DNA of 64,000 nt, from positions 1 to 64,000 of the forward strand of contig CAPQCU010000011.1 of the NCBI GenBank assembly GCA_948684385.1. The letters are read 5' to 3'. The translations under genes were made by a program, and so were the position numbers. Below, in pieces: positions 39,612-49,772 of the stretch. The first letter of the stretch is position 1. Each line of letters opens with the position of its first letter. Origin of the DNA: an uncultured bacterium (GTDB taxonomy: Bacteria; Cyanobacteriota; Vampirovibrionia; Gastranaerophilales; Gastranaerophilaceae). The notes beneath the pieces are model-generated. The model saw only the letters and a program-made list of their open reading frames with translations, was not told where the DNA came from and did not search any database.

Positions 39612-40829
39612 CTATTTTAACACGACTTCCGACCATAAATGCTCCGATAAAATGTCATTATTGTTTTTATACGCTTCAAACAATTCTTTATGCAATTTGA
39701 GAGTCTTATTATCAGATGTCAGATAATCATAATCCTCAATTTTTCCGGCTTGAATCATTCGTTCTCTGTTTGCATCAGCATACTTAACACTATATTTAAG
39801 CCTTACAAGCCACACTTTTTTCATTTCGGCAAGTTCTTTTTCCATCTCAGTAAGAACTTCTTTTTCTTCTTTTTTTATGTCTTTCTTACTTTTCAAGCTT
39901 TCTATTTTCTGGATGAGCTCTTTCATAGCTTTCTTATCTGCATCCATATCATTCCATATATCACCGATTGGATAAATGTCTATATCAGAAACCCTGTCAA
40001 CTTTGAAAGTATATTTCTTTTCTACTGATTCAAAAACCTTTATAAGCTGTTTTCTTAAATCAGGATATTTTTTTAAATATTCTGCAAAAAATTCAGAAAT
40101 CGTTTCTCTTGCTTTCATTGCCACAATATTATGCCAGCCTTCGCCTCTGTACACATCTACACCTTTTCTAAGCATGTCTTCGTATTTCACTTGAATTTGG
40201 CTTAAAAGTTGTTTTTTACTCAAAAGTTGATTTGATGCAGTTTTTGAAACTTTTGCTTCATCACCGACTTTTGCATCTGAAATGATTTTAATTAAATCTT
40301 CTGTCGAGAGAGTTCCATCTTTATTTATATTGCCTTTGTTGATTTGCGCCCAGAATTTATTTAACGCATTGTACTTTATCAGGCGACGTTCTATATATTC
40401 TTCTTCTAAACGGTCTATCTCTTTAAAATATTGTAAAGGAACTTCTCTTTTTTTCTTCTCTTGTTCAATATTTTTAGAAAGAGTTCGTAAATATGATTCA
40501 ACGTTACCTTTCTTTTCTACTTCTTTAATCATTGGCTCTAAATCTGGATGCGAAGGATTTTCCTTGAGTAAATTGTTTATTGCTATTAAAAGCGTTTTAA
40601 ATTTCATTCTTTCATTACATAAGCGTGCAAGTCTGTCTAATTTCAATCTCTGCTGAAGAATTTCAAGCAAAACATCTTTTTCTAATTGAGTTTCCGGCAT
40701 TTTAACTCTTAAACCGGTGTTCCAAATATCCTGGGTTAAAAGAATTTTTAACTGATTTCTTTGAATTTCAGGACTTAAGCCTTTAAAAGTATAAGATTTT
40801 TGACTGTTAGATACAGAACTAATAAACAT
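39612..40829 (-). CDS. Unknown helical protein with FKG N-terminus
   Basis: About 405 residues, strongly charged and helical (K, E, R, L). A coiled coil is likely near 290-340 (KKAMKELIQKIESLKSKK). It begins MFISSVSNSQKSYTFKG, the same type of leader (Ser/Asn stretch then F-K-G) as the proteins of the divergent operon. The segment DVYRGEGWHNIVAMKARET in the middle and the EISEFFAEYLKKYPDL-like helix are not from a family I know. The ATG at 40829 has TTAGGAG seven bases upstream; a GTG at 40835 is the longer reading. It shares a 118-base control region with the AAA+ gene. Confidence 0.75.
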   Translation of the reverse strand: MFISSVSNSQKSYTFKGLSPEIQRNQLKILLTQDIWNTGLRVKMPETQLEKDVLLEILQQRLKLDRLARLCNERMKFKTLLIAINNLLKENPSHPDLEPMIKEVEKKGNVESYLRTLSKNIEQEKKKREVPLQYFKEIDRLEEEYIERRLIKYNALNKFWAQINKGNINKDGTLSTEDLIKIISDAKVGDEAKVSKTASNQLLSKKQLLSQIQVKYEDMLRKGVDVYRGEGWHNIVAMKARETISEFFAEYLKKYPDLRKQLIKVFESVEKKYTFKVDRVSDIDIYPIGDIWNDMDADKKAMKELIQKIESLKSKKDIKKEEKEVLTEMEKELAEMKKVWLVRLKYSVKYADANRERMIQAGKIEDYDYLTSDNKTLKLHKELFEAYKNNNDILSEHLWSEVVLK

Positions 40830-40947
40830 ACACACACTCCTAATTAAATATTTCCTCTTATATAAACCCCGTAAAAAAATTTTTTGCCGGTAGTAGCAAA
40901 TTTATTTTTTACAAGATTTAAACAAATATAAGGATACAAGATTACCA

Positions 40948-43900
40948 ATGCAAATTATTAATACTTACTCGCCAAATATAATTAAGAAAAGCCCGAATTT
41001 TAAAGCAAGTGACCCTAATTCTGAAATATTTAATACACTGGAAAGCTTAAAAGATGAAAAATCAGCTCTATTATTTATAAGAAAACACAATGACTTGACA
41101 AATCCTGTTGATACAAATGGTGATCACATAATCCACTTTATTGTAAAAAAAGACTTTTTTGAGACTCTAAAACAAATGCTCCATAATCCTGAAAGAGCAC
41201 GTGAATTACTTGACTTACGCGGAGAAGGAGGCAAAACACCGCTCGCAGTAGCAGTAAGCGGGAAATCTGCAAAATTAATGCTTCAAAAAGGCGCAAATCC
41301 ATACGCTCTAGATGATAATTTGTCTCCTGCAGGAGACAACGAATTTCTGCCTGCGGAAATTCGCGAACGCGTAAGAAGTGTTACTGCTGAAAAAGTCAAA
41401 AAGCTTAAAGAACAAGTAATCCGACCTGAGCCCAAAATTGATACAACTCCTTTGAGACAGGCTGCAGCTCAGGAAGAGTATTCAAAAGTTGAGACAAAAG
41501 AGCAGCCGAAACCGGCTGAACCCCCAAAGGTTGAGAAAAAAGTTGAAGAAAAACCCAGAAAGTCTTTCTTCTCAATGTTCACACCTAAAACCGAAGAAGC
41601 AGGAGCGGTTGAACCAACTAAAAAAGAAATAGCTGAGGTAAAGACTCCTTCAAAAGAAGAAAAAGTTCAACAATTAGGAAATGAAGCAAAGACAGATCAA
41701 ACTAAAAAAGAAAACGGTGTAACCAATATAACAATTGATGGTACACACAATTTCAAACGTATTGATACTACAGAAATAGCTAACCTTGATTATATTGTAG
41801 GCTTAGACAGTATCAAAAAAACTTTAAGAAAAAGCGTGGTAGAACCGGTTGTAAATGAAAAAATAGCAGCAGAGCTCAGTCTGAACCTTACAACAATACC
41901 AAACGGACTTTTACTTACAGCACCTCCAGGGAATGGCAAGACCACTTTAGCAAAAGCTCTTGGAGCAGAAGCTTCTATGCCTGTTTTTGAGGTTTCATCC
42001 CCTGAACAAATATCACAGCTCGTAGAAATTGTCGACAAAAACTACAAAAAAACAAAACAGCGCGCAATCATCTATATGCGCGGGCTGGATAATTTATACG
42101 GCGAAAACGCTTCGAATGGTCAGCTAACCAACGAGCTGGTACGTACTCTTCAGGAAACTGCAAAACGCGGTTCCTTAATTATATTCTCGGCAGAATGTTC
42201 CGAAAACCTTCCAAAAGCAATTCTTACTCCGGGTAAAATTGACAAAATTTTAAGCTTTAAATCTCCGGATACGACTGCAAGATTAGCTTATATTGAACGT
42301 TACAGCAAAGACAAAGAGTTGTTGAAAGAAATTGATTTAAAAGAAATTGCAGAAAAAACTCAAGGATTCTCAATTGCCCAGATTAAACACGTAATTGACG
42401 ATTCTGTTCTTTACGCTGCAACCGAGAATGTTGAAAAAGTAACAACAACTTCTCTGCTTAACAGAATAAAAGAATTTTCAAAAGAACAGAATATACCGGA
42501 AATTAACGAATACAACAAAACTTCAATGTATGATACCGTATTAAAACGTTACCAGCCTACAGCTTACGATGCAGAAGATTTTGAAAAAATAGCAGGCATG
42601 CCGGCAACAAAATCAAGCGTTGAAGAAGCAATTTTAAAACCTTGGCAAAATGCTGATAAGCTTAGAGAAGCCAAAATTCAACTTCCTGCAGGCGGTATTT
42701 TTGCAGGAGACCCGGGTACAAGTAAAACTTATATGGCAAAAGCTCTTGCAAAAACTTTAAATATACCTTTATATGTACTTAAAATGTCGGAAATAGGCTC
42801 TTCATTTGTACATGAAACCAGTAAAAATATGGGACGCATCATTGACCAGCTTATCACTAAATTTGATGAAACCGGCGAAGCAAGCATTTTGCTTATGGAT
42901 GAAATCGACCATTTCCAAAAAGGTCAAAGCCAACACGGAGCAGAAGAAGTTAACACACTTCTTCAAGAAGTAGAACGCGGAAGAAACAAGATTTTATTTA
43001 TCGGTACAACTAATGAACTTGAAGCTTTGCCGGATTCACTCACGCGCGATGGCAGAATGGGCACTGTTATTCACTTTGAACATTGTGATGAAAAAGCGGC
43101 AGGAGCTATCATCAGGAACATGCTCGTTGCAAGAATCAAAAATCCGGAAGCGTATAGAGTAATACAAAATACAGAGCTTCTTGAAAAAATTGCAAAACGC
43201 TGCAACGGAATGGTAGCAGCTTCAGTTTCAGCCATTATAAACGATGCTTTAGCAGATACAGTAATCAACGGAGTTAAACTTGAAGATGCTATTGAGACAG
43301 CAGTCAAAGTGCGTAAGAAAAAAGATATTGAAAAAATGCTTTCTCAAACATCTAAAAATGCAGGACACCGATTAAATATAACTGAAGATTCAACAATAAT
43401 GTATGATACAAAACATCCAAGAATGCTAATGAGTGAAACAGACCCGCAGAAATTAGATGATTTAGGCGGAATGCAAGAGATAAAAAACACTTTACGCGAA
43501 GAAATTGTTGATATTTACCAGCCGGAAACCTTAGCTCTTTTAAAGGAAAACAAGCTTCCAATTACCAAAGGATTTATCCTTCACGGACCTCCGGGAAATG
43601 GTAAAACAACCATAATAAAAGCTATTGCAAATGAAATGAAATTACCAATTTATTCGCTAAACACAGGCAACATTGGAAGTTCTTTCATCCACCAGCTTTC
43701 AAAAAATGCTCAGGAAGTACGCGACCAGCTTGCTTATAAGTTCAAAATGACAGGAGAAAGAAGTATTCTCTTTATGGATGAAGCTCAGCAGCTCGTACCG
43801 AGAACAAGCGGTTCAATGGGTAGCCACCAGCATAACATTGAAGAAACAAACTTCTTTAAAGATATGATTATGAGCGCACAGCAAGACGGCATTATTTATG

Positions 43901-44214
43901 CGATGGCAACAAATGATTTGAACCAGATTGAGCCGGCATTCTATGAAAATGCTGACAGGCTTGGAGTTTGCGTTTATGTCGGAAATCCTGATTTGGAATC
44001 AAGATTAGGCATCATCAAGAAGCTTCTTGATGACAGACCGATTACAAAAGCAATAAATAATACGGAGTGTATACAAAAACTTGCAGAAGCATTTGAAGGA
44101 CTTTCTATAAGCAAGATTTCCCAGTCAATTCTTAATCTTGTAAGAGACAGCATTAAATCTAGAAAAGCTATTACTCTGGAAAGCTCTCTTGAACTTATCA
44201 GAAAGGTTAGATAA
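40948..44214 (+). CDS. Triple AAA+ ATPase with ankyrin-like N-terminus
   Basis: 1088 residues. Leader MQIINTYSPN... to SPNFKAS (first 20), then two or three ankyrin-like units (about 50-130), a Pro/Lys/Glu-rich linker (about 150-260), then three AAA+ modules. Module 1: Walker A APPGNGKTT (about 325-333), but the Walker B position reads IIYMRGLDN, without the Asp-Glu pair. Module 2: GDPGTSKTY (about 586) and ILLMDEIDHF. Module 3: GPPGNGKTT (about 880) and ILFMDEAQQL. Modules 2 and 3 should hydrolyse ATP; module 1 may only bind it. Each has the shape of an FtsH/Cdc48-type unfoldase module. First gene of the operon; its stop overlaps the next start (TAATG). Confidence 0.85.
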   Translation: MQIINTYSPNIIKKSPNFKASDPNSEIFNTLESLKDEKSALLFIRKHNDLTNPVDTNGDHIIHFIVKKDFFETLKQMLHNPERARELLDLRGEGGKTPLAVAVSGKSAKLMLQKGANPYALDDNLSPAGDNEFLPAEIRERVRSVTAEKVKKLKEQVIRPEPKIDTTPLRQAAAQEEYSKVETKEQPKPAEPPKVEKKVEEKPRKSFFSMFTPKTEEAGAVEPTKKEIAEVKTPSKEEKVQQLGNEAKTDQTKKENGVTNITIDGTHNFKRIDTTEIANLDYIVGLDSIKKTLRKSVVEPVVNEKIAAELSLNLTTIPNGLLLTAPPGNGKTTLAKALGAEASMPVFEVSSPEQISQLVEIVDKNYKKTKQRAIIYMRGLDNLYGENASNGQLTNELVRTLQETAKRGSLIIFSAECSENLPKAILTPGKIDKILSFKSPDTTARLAYIERYSKDKELLKEIDLKEIAEKTQGFSIAQIKHVIDDSVLYAATENVEKVTTTSLLNRIKEFSKEQNIPEINEYNKTSMYDTVLKRYQPTAYDAEDFEKIAGMPATKSSVEEAILKPWQNADKLREAKIQLPAGGIFAGDPGTSKTYMAKALAKTLNIPLYVLKMSEIGSSFVHETSKNMGRIIDQLITKFDETGEASILLMDEIDHFQKGQSQHGAEEVNTLLQEVERGRNKILFIGTTNELEALPDSLTRDGRMGTVIHFEHCDEKAAGAIIRNMLVARIKNPEAYRVIQNTELLEKIAKRCNGMVAASVSAIINDALADTVINGVKLEDAIETAVKVRKKKDIEKMLSQTSKNAGHRLNITEDSTIMYDTKHPRMLMSETDPQKLDDLGGMQEIKNTLREEIVDIYQPETLALLKENKLPITKGFILHGPPGNGKTTIIKAIANEMKLPIYSLNTGNIGSSFIHQLSKNAQEVRDQLAYKFKMTGERSILFMDEAQQLVPRTSGSMGSHQHNIEETNFFKDMIMSAQQDGIIYAMATNDLNQIEPAFYENADRLGVCVYVGNPDLESRLGIIKKLLDDRPITKAINNTECIQKLAEAFEGLSISKISQSILNLVRDSIKSRKAITLESSLELIRKVR

Positions 44215-46022
44215 TGCAGATTACACCGGTTTCCAATAACAATACAAATTTTAAACAATTAGTCGTTTCAAAAAACACATTGCGCGGATTAAATTGTACG
44301 CGTGACGATATTTTAAAAAACGAATTTATAAAAAAGTGGTCTGAAGTGTATGATGTATGTATATCCGGCAAAAACGGCTCTTTGTTTTCAAAGCCTACTG
44401 AATTCGCTTTAGCAATCGGAGACAAGGTAAAGAACAAATTATTTTCTAATAAAACAACATTTGAATATAATGAATTATGTCCGGATACAAATTTCAATGG
44501 TTTATCGGAACTTGATAAAATTACAGACAGCATTAAACCTGATTTTTATGAAAAACACATCAAAATCAGTTACAATCGGGAAATAGATGCTATTCGCAGA
44601 GCCGGAAACGGTTATCCATATTATTTCTTGATTATGATAGAAGGACTTATGCGGCAGATTGCAGGATTTAGCAGCAAAGAAGAATGCAAAGAGCTCAATA
44701 AATACTGCGTAGAAGGTCTTAAAAAACTTAATTTCTGGAAACCACTGATGGACAATCCGGAGAAAGCCCCGTTATTTGATAAAAATTACTGGAAATCACA
44801 AAACATTGATATGAAAAAATCAGTTCCTCTTATTGCTCTTGAAAACAATAATCTTAAGCTTTTAGAGTTTTTGAAATCTAAAGGCGAAAACATGAACGAG
44901 TGCCTTGATTTCATCAAACAAGGCGAAGTATCCAAAGAAGCCAGAGAAATATTAAAAGATGTAAAATATCAGGATAAAAAGATTTTTCAGCTTGAAGAAT
45001 GCTTCGACAGTGCTTATTTAAGAAATATATTTTTCAAAGAAAATGCAGATATTGATATCAATTCACGTAATGAAGACGGCGATACTCTTGTCACCAAAGC
45101 GTTTAAAGAAGGCAATTTAAATTTTTTAGAATACCTTAAAAACGTAGAAGGTATTGATTGGAATGCTTATGACACGAATGGCCAAAATGCAGCAAAAATC
45201 ATATTAAGTGATAATAATTCTAATAATACAGAAAATCTTCTGGAATTTCTTACAACAGTTGAAGATAAAGGATTCAATATTAACAGCCCTGGTGTTATTG
45301 ATTATTTTAGAACCGCACATTTCACAGGCAGAGATAACTGTATTGTGACGCCATTAATTAATGCAATAAAGAATAAACCACAACTTATTAAACCACTTTT
45401 AAAGTTCAAAAAAATTGATATTAAAAACGCATTAGATAACCCAACTACATTACCAATTCAATCTAAGCTTTTTGGTTTATTAATCCGACACCCGAACTTT
45501 ACGTATTTTGACGATGAATTTCTTAAACATGTTTCAAAATATCCTGAATATACTCAAGAAATTACAAAATCAATGCCGCAAATAACAATGAACAAAGCTC
45601 TTAAAATTTATAATAACTCAGGAGAAATAACTCTTGACGAAATGGACACAATAGTAAGCTCACTGCAAAAATACAAGGCAGAGGAAAGCATAACAAATAC
45701 ACAAATAAATAGTATTGAAGAAGGTCTGGGTCATTTATTGTGCGATATTCAAATTGATACAAATGATTTTAATAGTATGTGTAAAATGTCAAAAATTATT
45801 ACGACACTGGATACGCTGGGATATAATTTCAAATCAAAAAACATTTTAGGACAAACTCCTTTAGGCAAAGCTATTGAAGGAGAGAATACAGGAGTTGCAA
45901 AACTAATATTGGAACACAATCCTGAACTGCGATTTGCAAAGGATGCACATGACGCTATTCACAATTGTATGCTCTACAGTAATAATCAAGAATTAATGAA
46001 ATTGTTTGAAGGCGGTGCATAA
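44214..46022 (+). CDS. Ankyrin-like paralogue A with FKG-type leader
   Basis: 602 residues. It begins MQITPVSNNNTNFKQL, then a segment shared with the next ORF (TLRGL, FIKKWSEVYD). The middle contains ankyrin-like units: VPLIALENNNLKLLEFLKSKG, IDINSRNEDGDTLVTKAF, IDWNAYDTNGQNAAKII. The C-terminal module (about 475-580: GEITLDEMDTIV, INSIEEGLGHLL, NFKSKNILGQTPLGKAIEGE) recurs in the following paralogues. No signal peptide or membrane segment. Translationally coupled at both ends by TAATG. Confidence 0.8.
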   Translation: MQITPVSNNNTNFKQLVVSKNTLRGLNCTRDDILKNEFIKKWSEVYDVCISGKNGSLFSKPTEFALAIGDKVKNKLFSNKTTFEYNELCPDTNFNGLSELDKITDSIKPDFYEKHIKISYNREIDAIRRAGNGYPYYFLIMIEGLMRQIAGFSSKEECKELNKYCVEGLKKLNFWKPLMDNPEKAPLFDKNYWKSQNIDMKKSVPLIALENNNLKLLEFLKSKGENMNECLDFIKQGEVSKEAREILKDVKYQDKKIFQLEECFDSAYLRNIFFKENADIDINSRNEDGDTLVTKAFKEGNLNFLEYLKNVEGIDWNAYDTNGQNAAKIILSDNNSNNTENLLEFLTTVEDKGFNINSPGVIDYFRTAHFTGRDNCIVTPLINAIKNKPQLIKPLLKFKKIDIKNALDNPTTLPIQSKLFGLLIRHPNFTYFDDEFLKHVSKYPEYTQEITKSMPQITMNKALKIYNNSGEITLDEMDTIVSSLQKYKAEESITNTQINSIEEGLGHLLCDIQIDTNDFNSMCKMSKIITTLDTLGYNFKSKNILGQTPLGKAIEGENTGVAKLILEHNPELRFAKDAHDAIHNCMLYSNNQELMKLFEGGA

Positions 46023-46216
46023 TGCAAATTTCACAGGTATCAAATAATAATCCTAATTTTCAAAAGCTTTCTGTCACAAGAAGTACTCTCAAAGGACTTG
46101 GAACGACACGAGAAGCTTTGATGGGCAACAATTTTTTGAAAAAGTGGTCAGAAGAATACGATATTTTTATAAAAGGCAAAATCTACACCTTACATAAGTA
46201 TGACACAGCCGGCTGA
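46022..46216 (+). CDS. Short paralogous N-terminal ORF, possibly split from the next gene
   Basis: 64 residues, MQISQVSNNNPNFQKL onward, with about 31 of its first 58 residues identical to the start of paralogue A. It stops at TGA after YDTAG, while the next reading frame (+1) opens at ATG 46200 inside it. Either it is a small leader-like protein coupled to the next gene, or one gene has been split by a single-base frameshift at about 46190-46200. Paralogue A has no such break. The start is coupled to the stop of paralogue A by TAATG. Confidence 0.55.
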   Translation: MQISQVSNNNPNFQKLSVTRSTLKGLGTTREALMGNNFLKKWSEEYDIFIKGKIYTLHKYDTAG

Positions 46217-48446
46217 TGTATTCATAAAATCCCCATCTTTCAAAGGTGCAGAGTACAATAAAATTGAGCCTTTTTTGAGAGATGGCATTCAATATACATC
46301 AAAAAATTTAAAGAAATTCGATGAGATAGTAGGAAGCATTGATTTTAAAAATCGGAAAGACTCTTTAATTGAAAGCCTTACTGAAACGGCTTTATTATTC
46401 TTTAATAAAAAAGAAGAAACATTCGCGCTTGATTTACTTCTAAGAATCGGAAACTCTAAGAGCCTTGCAGAAATGTGTAAGCTGAATTTTGACGCTGTAC
46501 TGAAATCACTTGCTAAAATCAAGTTCTCTGATGAGATGAAGCCAAAAGTATTATCACTTCTGGAGAGTATACATCAGCACAAAAGGGATTGGAATGTACA
46601 ACGTTTTCCATTTTTCATATTTAAAGATGCTATTGATAACGAAAATGTACCGCTGCTAAAAACATTAACTCAAGACGATAACTGGCACTTATTTCTTTAT
46701 CACACAATGGATAGCCCGGAGTTTAAGCAAAATCAATTACCAATTATAAGACAGGGACAGAAATCAAAAAATCCAGAGATTAAAGAATTATTTAACGACA
46801 AAAATTTGTATAATTTGTTAGCACAATACAAACATATTTATACAACTGTATTAGATGACTCAGATTGTATGTTTGATCTAGGAATGACTTACTTATACAA
46901 TGCTCCTGAAAGAAAACAAAAAATAATTGCGGAAAATATGGCAGAAAAAATTCTGAATAATAGCAGATACTGCAGCAAAACAGTAGAACTTCTTTCAGAT
47001 ATTCCTCTAACTTCTTATGAATTAAACGAACTATATAAGAAAAAAATAGGTCGATTAGCTCAAGGTGCAGATAAAGTTAAAGAAGCTATTTCTTTGCGGG
47101 TAAAAAAAATAATCAAAAGAAACGGCTTTGATACTCCTAAACAACTCCTCGCCTGCCTGAATGACAGAGTAATGACGCCGGAACTTCTGGATTTACCTTA
47201 TAAAGAATACACGCTTATTGATAAAATAGCCCAAATACCTGTAAGGGAAGAAAACAAAGCGATACTTTCACAAATCATGGAAAAACTTTCCAAAATAAAA
47301 CATCTCCCTGATAACGACATCTTCAGAAGAGCCGGTATAACAGCAGCAAAACAGGGTAATGTTGAGCTTCTAAAATTCTTTGATTCCAAACATGTTCACT
47401 TCGCAAATGAATTAGTTGAGCCGCTGACAAAATTTCCGGAAGAAGTCCGTAATATTCTAAAAAATGCAAAAATAAACGATACGAACATTTTAGATTATTC
47501 TTCATATATAATACTTGTAAAGAATTATTTAAAAACACACCCGAATATTGATATAAATTCCAGAGATAAAAACGGGAACTCTCTTATTTCGCTCGCGATA
47601 AAATTCAAATCGCTTGATAAGATTAAAATGCTTGCTGAACGTGATGATGTTGACTGGAATTTAGTGGATGAAGAAGGCAATACTCCTCTTATGCAGTTAT
47701 TAACTCGTTCAGAAAGAAATGATGACGATTCAAGATTAAAATTTAAAAAGAAGGTGCTGGAAATATTGCGTGAACTTCCAAAAGGTAAGCTGGATGTAAA
47801 CTATATCAACCCGAAAGGTTTTAATGGTAATACTGCACCTTTTACAGCATTAACGATGCCTCTGCTTTACTTCGATACCGAATACGATCTTATAGACGAC
47901 TTGTTAAAGTTTCCGGATATTGATACGAATTTAAATCCTGCAGCAAGTACTCCGCTTTGGCTGAAATTTATCGATGTCTTCAATACATTCAAAAAACTAT
48001 ATGAACATCCAAATACTGATATATCTTTAATAAAGGCAGAAGACATTGATAAAGTTCTCAATGACAGAAGAATAGATCCTAGAGTAAACCAGTATTTAAA
48101 AGAACAAACAGATGCTACTTTTATAAAATGGGCGAAAAACCTTTACGAGAATAACGGAATGCTCACCCTTGACGAGATAGAAAAATTTGTAAATTACGAG
48201 AATTTCAGAGCAATCAAAAATACGCAGTTCAACGTTTTTGGAGAAAATATCGCACATCTTCTAACTGATATATTTCCAGATATAGATAATCCAAAAGAAT
48301 TCACACAGATTAGAAGAATTGTAGATAAACTCAAAGATAGCGGTTTTGATTTTCAAGCAAAAGATGAACTTGACAGAACTCCTCTTGAAAAAGCAATTGA
48401 AGGCGAAAATAAAATTATTGCAGAAGTACTCAGGAGAAATTCATGA
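46200..48446 (+). CDS. Ankyrin-like paralogue B
   Basis: 748 residues. The N-terminus reads MTQPADVFIKSPSFKGAEYNK, which resembles the SPNFKAS end of the AAA+ leader, so it may be a true start coupled to the overlapping short ORF; there is no Shine-Dalgarno within range. A long helical region (about 40-430) is followed by ankyrin-like units (IDINSRDKNGNSLISLAI, VDWNLVDEEGNTPLMQLL) and the shared C-terminal module (NGMLTLDEIEKFVNYENF, FGENIAHLLTDIF, ELDRTPLEKAIEGE). The stop overlaps the next start (ATGA). Confidence 0.78.
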   Translation: MTQPADVFIKSPSFKGAEYNKIEPFLRDGIQYTSKNLKKFDEIVGSIDFKNRKDSLIESLTETALLFFNKKEETFALDLLLRIGNSKSLAEMCKLNFDAVLKSLAKIKFSDEMKPKVLSLLESIHQHKRDWNVQRFPFFIFKDAIDNENVPLLKTLTQDDNWHLFLYHTMDSPEFKQNQLPIIRQGQKSKNPEIKELFNDKNLYNLLAQYKHIYTTVLDDSDCMFDLGMTYLYNAPERKQKIIAENMAEKILNNSRYCSKTVELLSDIPLTSYELNELYKKKIGRLAQGADKVKEAISLRVKKIIKRNGFDTPKQLLACLNDRVMTPELLDLPYKEYTLIDKIAQIPVREENKAILSQIMEKLSKIKHLPDNDIFRRAGITAAKQGNVELLKFFDSKHVHFANELVEPLTKFPEEVRNILKNAKINDTNILDYSSYIILVKNYLKTHPNIDINSRDKNGNSLISLAIKFKSLDKIKMLAERDDVDWNLVDEEGNTPLMQLLTRSERNDDDSRLKFKKKVLEILRELPKGKLDVNYINPKGFNGNTAPFTALTMPLLYFDTEYDLIDDLLKFPDIDTNLNPAASTPLWLKFIDVFNTFKKLYEHPNTDISLIKAEDIDKVLNDRRIDPRVNQYLKEQTDATFIKWAKNLYENNGMLTLDEIEKFVNYENFRAIKNTQFNVFGENIAHLLTDIFPDIDNPKEFTQIRRIVDKLKDSGFDFQAKDELDRTPLEKAIEGENKIIAEVLRRNS

Positions 48447-49741
48447 GAGTAGGTTTTAACCCTTACATATCAACACCAAAAAATAAAAAACAACAGTCAA
48501 CAGTTAGTTTTCAGGCTTCTGCGCCTAAAAAAATATATAGTTCAAAAATATTTGAACTTGAAAAAGCGTTAGAGGCGATATCGCTGCAGTTTGAGAGAGA
48601 AAAATATCTAGCCAAACTAAAAGAATTTGCACATATTAATATAAACTCAAGAAATTTTGACGGTGATACTCTGATAACTGACAGTGCGAAAAAAGGCAGC
48701 AGATTTTTATGTGAGCTAATGGAGCTGGAAAAACGCGGGGAGATTGAAGGCATTAACTGGAACGCTACTGACCAAAACGAAGACAACATTATAATGATTG
48801 CCCTAAAAGGTACCGGCAGCGGAAGGGTAGCAGGATTTACAAATATAATGTACGGTATTAAAGAACTTGCAGAAGCCGGAAAGATTGATGTCAATTATGT
48901 AAACGAAGAAGAAGGGTATTCTCTGATGGATTGCGCTTTAAAGTATGCAGGAACTGATTTATTCAGCATATTAGAGTTAAAAGGATTGGATGCAGCAAAA
49001 ACTTGCAGCGATAAGCCAATTATAATTCAGGCAATAGATAGAGGAATTCCAACAGCTAGTTTTAACAGCCTTGTTTGTCATCCATCTATTGATATTAATA
49101 AATATAACCCGAAAGAGTTAGTACAGTATATCGGAAATGCGCCTTCTTACGAAGAGCGGTACAAAGAACCGGATAAAAATTTTCTGGATAACAATACCAG
49201 AGTGCAATACATAAAATCTATTAACAACGCTCTAAAGCTTCAAATTGCAAGACAGACCTCAAAATACTATCAGGACAATGGCATGCTTGACTTAAACCAG
49301 ATAGAGAATTTTGTTAATACTTTAGATTACATAGATGCAATAAATATGCCTTTAAACGACATTGGAGAAAATATCGGGCATTTTCTTGCAGAAACATATA
49401 TTTATCCGGATGACAAAGCCGGTATAGCAAAAGTAAAATCGATTATCAAAAAACTAAGAGAAAACTTGTTTAGCTTCTGGAAAGAAGATGATATCGGCAG
49501 AACTCCTCTTATGATAGCATTGGAAGCTGAAAATCTGGTAGTCGCAAAAATGCTGATGGAAAGAATGACAAAATGGGAATTTAAATATATTAACGGCTGC
49601 AGTATTCCTTATTATTTTTCTATTCATACCCGTGGAGTTAACCACGAACCTGCAATTAGAGAATTAATAAACAAATTAAAGCCAAAAGATAAAGAAGAAT
49701 TTACCCGACTCTTCGAAAAAAGATTAAATAGCGAATGGTAG
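48443..49741 (+). CDS. Ankyrin-like paralogue C with FQA-type leader
   Basis: 432 residues. Leader MRVGFNPYISTPKNKK to STVSFQAS. Ankyrin-like units follow: ININSRNFDGDTLITDSA (about 69-86), INWNATDQNEDNIIMIAL, IDVNYVNEEEGYSLMDCAL. The shared C-terminal module is at about 278-375 (NGMLDLNQIENFVNT, IGENIGHFLAETY, DIGRTPLMIALEAE), followed by about 55 further residues. No signal peptide. Overlaps paralogue B by four bases; a 31-base gap separates it from paralogue D. Confidence 0.78.
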   Translation: MRVGFNPYISTPKNKKQQSTVSFQASAPKKIYSSKIFELEKALEAISLQFEREKYLAKLKEFAHININSRNFDGDTLITDSAKKGSRFLCELMELEKRGEIEGINWNATDQNEDNIIMIALKGTGSGRVAGFTNIMYGIKELAEAGKIDVNYVNEEEGYSLMDCALKYAGTDLFSILELKGLDAAKTCSDKPIIIQAIDRGIPTASFNSLVCHPSIDINKYNPKELVQYIGNAPSYEERYKEPDKNFLDNNTRVQYIKSINNALKLQIARQTSKYYQDNGMLDLNQIENFVNTLDYIDAINMPLNDIGENIGHFLAETYIYPDDKAGIAKVKSIIKKLRENLFSFWKEDDIGRTPLMIALEAENLVVAKMLMERMTKWEFKYINGCSIPYYFSIHTRGVNHEPAIRELINKLKPKDKEEFTRLFEKRLNSEW

Positions 49742-49772
49742 CAAAAAAAATATTTATGAGATTTATAATAGT

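Noticed and set aside
39690..40656. Plus-strand ORFs of 72-124 residues at 39.7-40.7 kb
   Set aside because: They are opposite-strand shadows of the 405-residue gene, rich in Phe/Ser/Leu from its Lys/Glu codons, without ribosome binding sites.
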